A stretch of DNA of 12,756 nt, taken from an uncultured Streptococcus sp. Lineage in GTDB: Bacteria; Bacillota; Bacilli; Lactobacillales; Streptococcaceae. A model generated the notes under the pieces. The model was not told the DNA's origin. It was given only the letters and a program-made list of their open reading frames with translations, and made no database searches. Below are positions 7,678 to 12,756 of the stretch, piece by piece. The position numbers and the translations under genes were made by a program. Within the stretch, counting starts at the first letter, position 1, and each line of letters opens with the position of its first letter. Location of the stretch: NCBI RefSeq assembly GCF_905372115.1, contig NZ_CAJPNR010000057.1, positions 1 to 12,756 of the forward strand, in the 5' to 3' direction.

Positions 7678-7692
7678 TGATAACCCTTACAA
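7678..7692 (-). promoter_or_regulatory. Near-cre sequence at the ptsH transcription start
   Basis: TTGTAAGGGTTATCA on the minus strand fits the cre consensus WTGWAARCGYWWWCW at 14 of 15 positions; only the C of the central CG is lost. It sits at about +1 to +15, nearly the same geometry as the perfect cre at glgB. The central CG is important for CcpA, so function is uncertain. Confidence 0.35.
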
Positions 7693-7698
7693 GTTGAT

Positions 7699-7727
7699 AT
7701 TATATCACCTTTTGAAATCTTTTTCAA
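7699..7727 (-). promoter_or_regulatory. Promoter of ptsHI
   Basis: Minus strand: -35 TTGAAA (7727-7722), 17-nt spacer, perfect -10 TATAAT (7704-7699). The leader is about 55 nt. A strong constitutive-looking promoter, as expected for the general PTS proteins. Confidence 0.85.
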
Positions 7728-7767
7728 GAATTTTATAGCCCGCTTACAAAATATTTCTTAGGAAATG

Positions 7768-7793
7768 AAAACTCTTCTTATTATATTGAAGAG
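7768..7793 (-). terminator. Weak terminator-like hairpin after the tetR gene
   Basis: On the minus strand CTCTTC, a 10-nt loop, GAAGAG, then TTTTC. The stem is only 6 bp and AT-rich with a short T-run. It is the only candidate terminator between the tetR stop and the ptsH promoter; read-through into ptsHI is possible. Confidence 0.4.
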
Positions 7794-7828
7794 AGAATTT
7801 TCGAGCAAAATCCTACATTCCTCAAGCT

Positions 7829-8407
7829 TTATTCAAAAATGGCTTCCACTAAGTTTTCAATCATAAAATCAAAAACTTGTTCAATATCAACAGGTAACTG
7901 ATCCTTATGTGTAATGGTAGACATAGTTGCAAATAAAACAGAAATAGCTAAATCCTTATCAATCTTTAAACTTAGAAAAGACTGAGAAAAAATTTCTTCA
8001 TTCAGACGAGCCGTTTGAGCATCAATTTCTTGTCGCTGTTCAAGACTAAGTTTATTATTAAAGTTTAAGTAATCAGGATTCTTTGTATCAAAGACAAATG
8101 TACTTTTTTCATACTCTTTAAAGACTGCCTTCAAAGCTTTAGACAGCCCCTCCTTTGATGGATTATCCTTCAAAATAGCTTCAAAAATGGAAAAAATCCT
8201 GTCTTGTGCATCGCGATAAACCTGAAAGAAGAGCTCTTCTTTATTTTTAAAAAAGGTATAAAAAGAACCTTTTGCAATCCCAACTTCTTGACAGAGAATA
8301 TCAACGCTTGTTTTCTTATAGCCAAAATTCATCCAGCTTTGACTGCAAGCATTCTTAAATTTTTCAATTAATATTCTCTTTTCTTCTATTGTAAACCCTT
8401 TTGGCAT
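7829..8407 (-). CDS. TetR/AcrR-family transcriptional regulator
   Basis: A 192-residue protein with the standard TetR plan: an N-terminal three-helix DNA-binding domain with the helix-turn-helix at about residues 33-52 (TSVDILCQEVGIAKGSFYTF followed by FKNKEELF), then a mostly helical ligand-binding/dimerisation domain with no recognisable family signature. The ATG at 8407 has a modest GGGAAG upstream. It is divergent from the serine hydrolase gene across 237 bp, the usual layout for a TetR repressor and its target. The 30-bp inverted repeat at 8434-8463 between them is the natural operator candidate. The ligand is unknown. A QacR/AcrR-type regulator of a distant gene cannot be excluded. Confidence 0.88.
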   Translation of the reverse strand: MPKGFTIEEKRILIEKFKNACSQSWMNFGYKKTSVDILCQEVGIAKGSFYTFFKNKEELFFQVYRDAQDRIFSIFEAILKDNPSKEGLSKALKAVFKEYEKSTFVFDTKNPDYLNFNNKLSLEQRQEIDAQTARLNEEIFSQSFLSLKIDKDLAISVLFATMSTITHKDQLPVDIEQVFDFMIENLVEAIFE

Positions 8408-8433
8408 AGCTTCCCTTTCTTTTTAAAAATCGA

Positions 8434-8463
8434 ATATGACTATTTACACAATTTCGGTCATAT
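8434..8463. promoter_or_regulatory. Putative TetR-family operator (inverted repeat)
   Basis: ATATGAC (8434-8440) and GTCATAT (8457-8463) are perfect inverted 7-bp arms separated by 16 bp, 30 bp in total, a size compatible with the longer TetR-family operators. It covers the -35 and most of the spacer of the hydrolase promoter and lies at the likely start of tetR transcription, so one dimer (or a dimer pair) could repress both. That the neighbouring TetR binds it is inference. Confidence 0.5.
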
Positions 8464-8471
8464 GGTATAAT
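8443..8471 (+). promoter_or_regulatory. Promoter of the serine hydrolase gene / leader RNA
   Basis: -35 TTTACA (8443-8448), 17-nt spacer, -10 TATAAT (8466-8471) preceded by TGG (extended -10). Expected start near 8478, giving a 5' leader of about 166 nt before the hydrolase ATG. Confidence 0.72.
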
Positions 8472-8492
8472 TACTTTGTAGCTACTCGTTAA
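8464..8492 (-). promoter_or_regulatory. Possible tetR promoter, face to face with the hydrolase promoter
   Basis: Minus strand: -35 TTAACG (8492-8487), 17-nt spacer, -10 TATACC (8469-8464). Four of six matches in each hexamer, so weak. Its -10 shares the TATA core with the opposing promoter, so the two could not be occupied at once. Best candidate found for tetR; not certain. Confidence 0.3.
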
Positions 8493-8514
8493 ATATATCT
8501 TACTTTAGCTACAA
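8476..8514 (+). repeat. 9-bp inverted repeat at the 5' end of the hydrolase leader
   Basis: TTGTAGCTA (8476-8484) and TAGCTACAA (8506-8514) are perfect inverted repeats, spaced by 21 nt. With a start near 8478 the RNA would begin with a 7-bp or longer stem at its extreme 5' end. TTGCAATC and then six T follow (8523-8528), 8 nt past the stem. Confidence 0.55.
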
Positions 8515-8644
8515 TTGCAATCTTTTTTATAGAAAAGAACTGATTTCTCTATTTCTTCTGTCTATTGAAGGCGCGCTATATTTAATAGAAAAGAAATAGA
8601 GGTTATAGACGGTCCAGTCTCTATTTTTATGAAAGGAAGACGCT
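8478..8644 (+). promoter_or_regulatory. Structured 5' leader with two mutually exclusive hairpins (attenuator-like)
   Basis: AAGAAATAGAG (8591-8601) can pair upstream with CTCTATTTCTT (8547-8557), reinforced by TCTATT (8561-8566) with AATAGA (8584-8589), giving a 17-bp interrupted stem. Alternatively AAATAGAG (8594-8601) pairs downstream with CTCTATTT (8619-8626), followed directly by further T residues. This second hairpin looks like an intrinsic terminator, AT-rich with a 17-nt loop; the first would act as antiterminator. The shared segment makes them exclusive. No known riboswitch or T-box core motif is recognised. A small competing hairpin AGAC/GTCT (8607-8610, 8617-8620) also exists. Function is inferred from pairing only. 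Confidence 0.45.
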
Positions 8645-10423
8645 ATGAAGAAATTACTATTATTCATCTGCTCACTACTCCCTATACTTTGCATTATCAT
8701 TCCAAGCCCTGTATTGGCGGATAGTAAGACTTTACCTACAGGGGATAGCTATGAACAGATCGGTCAAAAGATAGAAGATTTTTATAAAAAAAATGAAAAG
8801 ACATCCGCTGCTATGGAAACAGCTGTTTTTGATACAAATGGAACCATTTATCGAGGAAATTTCGGCTATATTGATAAGGAAAAACAGACCAAAGCTGATG
8901 ATAGCACCATTTTTGAATGGGGTTCTATCACTAAGCTGACTGTCTGGATATCTGTCATGCAGCTCTGGGAAGAAGGAAAAATTGATCTTGAGACTGATAT
9001 AAAAAACTACCTGCCCAAGGACTTTCTCAAACATTTAAATTTCGATAAACCTATTACTATGCTAGATTTGATGAATCATCAAGCCGGATTTGACGAGCAA
9101 AATACTTACCTAAAAGGGGATAAAAGTATTGAAGAACTGATGAAGACCAGACAACCTAATCAAGTATTTGAACCAGGTACGACTACTGCCTATTCTAACT
9201 TTGGTACCGGACTAGCCGCTTATATTGTTGAGCGAATTAGTGGACAATCATTTTCCGACTATGCCCATGAGCACATCTTTAAACCCTTAGAGATGGAAAA
9301 AACGGCTATTTTGCCTGACTTGTCCGATAATGCATATGTCTATAAAAAACATAAAGAAGTCAAAAGCTATGATGCTAATGGAAATTATAAGAAAGATTCA
9401 GACTTTGAACTGAGTCTCTATCCTGTCGGCCGTGCCACAGGAACCTTAGATGGCTTGCAGAAATTTGCCCAAGCCCTTCTAAAAAAGAAAGAACTTTTCA
9501 AACATCCTGAAACTTGGAAGACTCTATATACTGCAAGCTCTACCTACCCAGGTACGGATATTCCTCTGAATGCACACGGATTTTGGTATCAAGAATATGG
9601 TGTCAGAGTTATTGGACACGGCGGCAATTCAGGAGGATTTTCTTCTTACATTTTACTTGACTTAGAGTCTGGTATTGGCCAAGTCATTATGACGAACCAA
9701 TTTCAAGAAAAAATCTATAATTACAAGATGCCCGAGCTAGTATTTGGTCCTAAAAAATCTCCAAATAAACAATCTTATGCAAAATTCCATCCTGGTTACT
9801 ATCGCAGCGCCCGTACTTTCAATAGTGGTCCCTTCTCTTTCTTAAGAACAGTTCCGGGATATACCTACTATATCAATGAGAAAGCAGATGCTGCTCAGCT
9901 CAACGGAGATTTCTGGGTCGCTAGTGAATCACAAGGACAAGAAAAAATCACGCGAGCCTATGGCGACGCGCTTCGGCAATCTAATTGGGATCTTATCAAA
10001 GACTATGGGATGCTCCTTCTTGCTGGATTGGCCATTTTGTTTAGTGCGATTAGTCTCCTTACCAATGCAGGTATCGATCTTTATCGCCTTATCCTAAAAA
10101 AATCCCAAAAGAAGACTTCATTAGCATGGAAAATATGGATATACCTGACTAATGCCGCTATTTTAAGCATTCCCTTCAACCTATTCAATATCTTTACTAA
10201 ACTTATGAATGCTGCAGATGCTGACTATAACTGGAACTTTATAACATTAGCCATTCTAGCTCTGCTTCTTGCAATCGGCTCTCTTTATCCTTTCTATCTT
10301 AAAAACAAGGAAAAATGGAGTAAGAGTAAATTATTTATCACTAGTATTGCCAGCCTATCCTCTCTAATCATGGTCGCTAATATTCTCTACTGGTCTCTTT
10401 ATCAATGGTGGGCTGCCTACTAA
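8645..10423 (+). CDS. Beta-lactamase-family serine hydrolase (class C / PBP4*-like) with C-terminal membrane domain
   Basis: A 592-residue exported protein. An N-terminal signal peptide (residues 1-26, hydrophobic core LLFICSLLPILCIII, cleavage likely after VLA) is followed by a beta-lactamase fold at about 35-355. It carries all three active-site motifs: SxxK as SITK (94-97), YxN as YSN (183-185) and an HGG (325-327, GHGGNSGG) in place of KTG. After a linker and small beta-rich region (about 375-430), four hydrophobic segments follow (about 453-477, 495-515, 530-552, 563-585), anchoring it in the membrane with the hydrolase outside. Relatives include Flp/FmtA-like, EstB-like and D-amino-peptide hydrolases; the substrate (cell-wall peptide, D-amino-acyl ester or other ester) cannot be told. 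AAAGGAAG precedes the ATG. It is divergent from tetR and ends in a strong terminator. Confidence 0.9.
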   Translation: MKKLLLFICSLLPILCIIIPSPVLADSKTLPTGDSYEQIGQKIEDFYKKNEKTSAAMETAVFDTNGTIYRGNFGYIDKEKQTKADDSTIFEWGSITKLTVWISVMQLWEEGKIDLETDIKNYLPKDFLKHLNFDKPITMLDLMNHQAGFDEQNTYLKGDKSIEELMKTRQPNQVFEPGTTTAYSNFGTGLAAYIVERISGQSFSDYAHEHIFKPLEMEKTAILPDLSDNAYVYKKHKEVKSYDANGNYKKDSDFELSLYPVGRATGTLDGLQKFAQALLKKKELFKHPETWKTLYTASSTYPGTDIPLNAHGFWYQEYGVRVIGHGGNSGGFSSYILLDLESGIGQVIMTNQFQEKIYNYKMPELVFGPKKSPNKQSYAKFHPGYYRSARTFNSGPFSFLRTVPGYTYYINEKADAAQLNGDFWVASESQGQEKITRAYGDALRQSNWDLIKDYGMLLLAGLAILFSAISLLTNAGIDLYRLILKKSQKKTSLAWKIWIYLTNAAILSIPFNLFNIFTKLMNAADADYNWNFITLAILALLLAIGSLYPFYLKNKEKWSKSKLFITSIASLSSLIMVANILYWSLYQWWAAY

Positions 10424-10444
10424 AAAATAACATGTTATCCCTAG

Positions 10445-10475
10445 CTCCCTGCAGCGACATTTGCAGGGAGTTTTT
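10445..10475 (+). terminator. Intrinsic terminator of the serine hydrolase gene
   Basis: CTCCCTGCA (10445-10453), 8-nt loop, TGCAGGGAG (10462-10470), then TTTTT. A perfect 9-bp GC-rich stem, 21 nt after the stop codon. Confidence 0.95.
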
Positions 10476-10698
10476 ATATTCCAATAAAAAATATCTAGCT
10501 CGAATTCAGATCCAAAAACTCCTCCCTCCACTCCTGCTAGTGATTCCCTAAATTCTGTAACACAAGATATTGGATTTTTGTTTTTGGCGGAAAAGCTACT
10601 AGTCTTTTTTTTTATATTTTAAGACTTGTTTAAGCATTGCCGCATCAGCATTTTGCTCCTTTTCTGCAATTTTTCACTTCTTTTCACAGCTTATATAA
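10476..10698. other. Gene-free stretch between the hydrolase terminator and the nrd control region
   Basis: No gene with a start codon and ribosome binding site is visible. It contains an 8-bp inverted repeat, CCAAAAAC near 10513 and GTTTTTGG near 10580, and a run of nine T (10604-10612). On the minus strand about 60 codons stay open from a stop near 10618 into the end of the hydrolase gene, but with no ATG or ribosome binding site: at most a decayed remnant or repeat element. The rest to 10698 is T-rich and featureless. Confidence 0.5.
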
Positions 10699-10714
10699 AC
10701 ACTATATATTGTAT
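10699..10714 (+). promoter_or_regulatory. NrdR box 1 (upstream)
   Basis: ACACTATATATTGTAT closely fits the palindromic NrdR box (roughly ACACWATATATWGTGT). NrdR is the ATP/dATP-sensing repressor of ribonucleotide reductase genes. It lies upstream of the nrdH promoter and is paired with a second box 42 bp downstream. Confidence 0.72.
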
Positions 10715-10740
10715 TGTAATCTATCCTATAACAAAATATC

Positions 10741-10756
10741 ACACAATATTTAGTTC
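10741..10756 (+). promoter_or_regulatory. NrdR box 2 (promoter-proximal)
   Basis: ACACAATATTTAGTTC, a less perfect NrdR box: the left half is intact, the right half degenerate. It ends 7 bp before the -35 of the nrdH promoter. Start-to-start distance to box 1 is 42 bp, close to four helical turns; tandem boxes at whole-turn spacing are the rule for NrdR. Confidence 0.65.
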
Positions 10757-10763
10757 AAAACTA

Positions 10764-10792
10764 TTGACATTCTATTTTCTTTTAGATATACT
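10764..10792 (+). promoter_or_regulatory. Promoter of nrdHE
   Basis: -35 TTGACA (10764-10769, perfect), 17-nt spacer, -10 TATACT (10787-10792). Expected start near 10799, leader about 42 nt. The two NrdR boxes lie directly upstream. Confidence 0.87.
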
Positions 10793-10840
10793 AGTTTCGT
10801 ATTATTTAAAAGAAAAAACGAAAGTTTAGAGGAATTTTTA

Positions 10841-11059
10841 ATGGTAACTATTTACTCAAAAAACAACTGCGTTCAGTGCAAAATGACCAAGCGCTTCTTA
10901 GATACTAATCATGTAGAATACCGCGAAATCAACTTGGACGAACAGCCAGAATTCATTGACCATGTCAAAGATCTTGGTTTCAACGCTGCTCCTGTGATTC
11001 AGACAGCAACTGAGGCATTTTCTGGTTTCCAACCTGGTAAATTGAAAAAACTGTCTTAA
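10841..11059 (+). CDS. nrdH: Glutaredoxin-like protein NrdH
   Basis: This 72-residue redox protein re-reduces the class Ib ribonucleotide reductase after each turnover, itself reduced by thioredoxin reductase. The thioredoxin fold shows the CxxC active site as CVQC (residues 10-13), the cis-proline loop NAAPVI (48-53) and the C-terminal FSGFQPGKL typical of NrdH. AGAGGA lies upstream of the ATG. It is the first gene of the nrd operon, followed after 160 nt by nrdE. Regulation by NrdR is expected from the two upstream boxes. Confidence 0.96.
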   Translation: MVTIYSKNNCVQCKMTKRFLDTNHVEYREINLDEQPEFIDHVKDLGFNAAPVIQTATEAFSGFQPGKLKKLS

Positions 11060-11129
11060 TGTAGTTTATTTTGAGGGCAGCGCGCCTTGATCGGGAGATA
11101 AACTAAAAGACATATTATCAGGGCAAACT

Positions 11130-11162
11130 GCAGCTCCTATGCTCATAGGGGCCGTTTCTTTT
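11130..11162 (+). terminator. Terminator-like hairpin between nrdH and nrdE
   Basis: CTCCTAT (11134-11140), loop GCTC, ATAGGGG (11145-11151), extended outwards by G-C and C-G pairs around one mismatch, then TTTCTTTT. A smaller hairpin, GCGGA/TCCGC (11168-11172, 11179-11183), follows. No strong promoter is visible between it and nrdE, so it probably gives partial termination or RNA processing that lowers nrdE relative to nrdH, rather than ending the operon. Confidence 0.5.
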
Positions 11163-11219
11163 GTAAGGCGGATATTTTTCCGCTAGCTAATTATCTTATT
11201 TATATAGAAAAGGGAAAAC

Positions 11220-12756
11220 ATGGGACTCAAACATTTAGAGGATGTGACATACTTCCGACTCAACAATGAAATCAACCGTCCAGTTAATGGTCAGATTATG
11301 CTTCATAAAGATCAAGAAGCCTTAAAAGCTTTTTTTAAAGAAAACGTTGAGCCAAACACCAAGCAATTTTCTTCTATCACAGAAAAAATTAAATATTTAA
11401 TAGAAGAAAACTATTTGGAGAAGGAATTTATTGAACATTATTCTCCGGAATACATCGAGGAGCTGACTGCTTTTATCCATGCTCAAGATTTCAAGTTTAA
11501 ATCTTTCATGGCTGCTTATAAGTTCTACAACCAGTATGCACTGAAGACAAATGATGGTGAATACTACCTAGAAAGCATGGAAGATCGGGTACTCTTCAAC
11601 GCCCTATACTTTGCCAACGGAGATGAAGCCATTGCCAAGGATATTGCTAATGAAATCATCCACCAACGCTACCAACCGGCGACACCAAGCTTCCTCAATG
11701 CTGGTCGGGCTCGTCGCGGTGAATTAGTTTCCTGCTTCCTCATCCAAGTAACAGATGATATGAACTCAATCGGCCGCTCCATCAACTCTGCCCTGCAATT
11801 GTCTCGCATCGGAGGTGGGGTCGGTATTTCCCTCAGCAATCTGCGGGAAGCTGGAGCACCTATCAAGGGTTATGAAGGAGCTGCGTCTGGGGTTGTTCCT
11901 GTTATGAAACTCTTCGAGGACAGCTTCTCCTACTCTAACCAGCTGGGCCAACGTCAGGGAGCTGGTGTTGTTTACCTCAATGTCTTCCACCCAGATATCA
12001 TCTCTTTCCTTTCTACCAAGAAAGAAAATGCCGACGAAAAAGTTCGGGTTAAAACCCTCTCACTTGGTGTCGTCATTCCGGATAAGTTCTACGAATTAGC
12101 GCGTAAGAATGAAGAAATGTACCTCTTCAGCCCATATTCTGTTGAACGCGAGTATGGAGTGCCATTTGCCTACCTTGACATCACTGAAAAATACGATGAG
12201 TTGGTCGCTAATCCAAATATCACTAAGACCAAGATCAAGGCCCGTGATTTGGAAACAGAAATTTCCAAACTCCAACAAGAATCCGGCTATCCTTATGTCG
12301 TAAACATTGATACAGCTAACCGTTCAAATCCAATCGACGGTAAAATCGTCATGAGTAACCTTTGCTCTGAAATCCTGCAAGTACAAGAGCCTAGCCTTTT
12401 GAATGATGCGCAAGAGTATCTTCACCTAGGAACAGATGTGTCATGTAACTTAGGCTCTACCAACGTTGTCAACATGATGACATCGCCTGACTTTGGAAAA
12501 TCCATCCGGACTATGACACGCGCCCTGACCTTTGTCACAGACAGCTCGCATATCACAGCTGTGCCTTCTATCGACAATGGTAACAGTCTGGCGCACACCT
12601 TTGGTCTGGGAGCTATGGGACTGCACAGCTACTTAGCTCAGCAGTTGATCGATTATGGATCTGCGGAAGCTGTAGAGTTCACTAGCATCTACTTTATGCT
12701 TATGAACTACTGGACCTTGGTTGAGTCTAACAATATCGCTCGCGAGCGTGGCGTGA
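11220..12756 (+). CDS. nrdE: Ribonucleoside-diphosphate reductase class Ib, alpha subunit (partial, 3' end outside window)
   Basis: The catalytic subunit that reduces ribonucleoside diphosphates to deoxyribonucleotides, working with NrdF and NrdI in the cytoplasm. 512 codons are present of about 715-720; the gene is open to the right edge. The N-terminus MGLKHLEDVTYFRLNNE lacks the ATP-cone of class Ia enzymes, which marks class Ib. Visible are redox Cys172 (ELVSCFLIQ), the radical-site triad N380-C382-E384 (SNLCSEI) and redox Cys409 (DVSCNLGS). GGVGISLSNLR and GYEGAASGVVPVMK are conserved substrate-site motifs. The ATG at 11220 is preceded by AAAAGGGAAAAC; an in-frame stop sits 5 codons upstream, so the start is secure. 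nrdF is expected downstream. Confidence 0.96.
   Translation, partial: MGLKHLEDVTYFRLNNEINRPVNGQIMLHKDQEALKAFFKENVEPNTKQFSSITEKIKYLIEENYLEKEFIEHYSPEYIEELTAFIHAQDFKFKSFMAAYKFYNQYALKTNDGEYYLESMEDRVLFNALYFANGDEAIAKDIANEIIHQRYQPATPSFLNAGRARRGELVSCFLIQVTDDMNSIGRSINSALQLSRIGGGVGISLSNLREAGAPIKGYEGAASGVVPVMKLFEDSFSYSNQLGQRQGAGVVYLNVFHPDIISFLSTKKENADEKVRVKTLSLGVVIPDKFYELARKNEEMYLFSPYSVEREYGVPFAYLDITEKYDELVANPNITKTKIKARDLETEISKLQQESGYPYVVNIDTANRSNPIDGKIVMSNLCSEILQVQEPSLLNDAQEYLHLGTDVSCNLGSTNVVNMMTSPDFGKSIRTMTRALTFVTDSSHITAVPSIDNGNSLAHTFGLGAMGLHSYLAQQLIDYGSAEAVEFTSIYFMLMNYWTLVESNNIARERGV

Noticed and set aside
8594..8626. T-box riboswitch in the hydrolase leader
   Set aside because: No T-box sequence (AGGGUGGNACCGCG type) or specifier loop; the gene is not an amino-acid gene.
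8629..8724. ATG at 8629 opening a short frame overlapping the hydrolase start
   Set aside because: No ribosome binding site, out of frame with the hydrolase, and the product is a meaningless 31-codon peptide.
1..12756. CRISPR array, tRNA or rRNA genes, insertion sequences, phage attachment sites
   Set aside because: No repeat-spacer pattern, cloverleaf, transposase or integrase, or matched flanking repeats were seen.

Overview
The window is chromosomal DNA of a low-GC Gram-positive coccus, almost certainly a viridans-group Streptococcus (sanguinis/gordonii/mitis-like). The GapN, HPr, enzyme I, GlgC/GlgD and NrdE proteins all read as streptococcal orthologues. The gene order glgB-glgC-glgD near gapN, and ptsHI next to nrdHE, fits what I remember of streptococcal chromosomes. 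There are no rRNA, tRNA, CRISPR or IS genes in the window.

Layout: 1-3601 is the start of a glycogen operon on the minus strand (glgB, glgC, and glgD running off the left edge). It is read from a good promoter with a perfect catabolite-responsive element (cre) at its transcription start. 3602-3986 has no gene, but holds two near-identical 14-bp palindromes exactly 30 bp apart and a hairpin. 3987-5411 is gapN (minus), with a perfect CodY box lying between its -35 and -10, and its own terminator. 5639-7637 is ptsH-ptsI (minus), with consensus promoter and terminator. 7829-10423 is a divergent pair: a TetR-family regulator (minus) and a secreted or membrane-anchored beta-lactamase-fold serine hydrolase (plus). 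Between them lie an inverted-repeat operator candidate and a roughly 166-nt structured leader. 10424-10840 has no gene at first, then two NrdR-type boxes and a consensus promoter. 10841 to the end is nrdH followed by nrdE (class Ib ribonucleotide reductase), which runs off the right edge.

How it fits together: the left three quarters is central carbon control. HPr and enzyme I feed sugars in, and HPr-Ser-P with CcpA is expected to act on the glycogen operon through the cre. GapN makes NADPH in glycolysis and appears tied by CodY to amino-acid and GTP status. The right end supplies deoxyribonucleotides under NrdR. The TetR/hydrolase pair is the accessory-looking part, set between the pts and nrd blocks. 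Its leader can fold into two mutually exclusive hairpins that resemble an antiterminator and a terminator, and this is the least explained element of the window.
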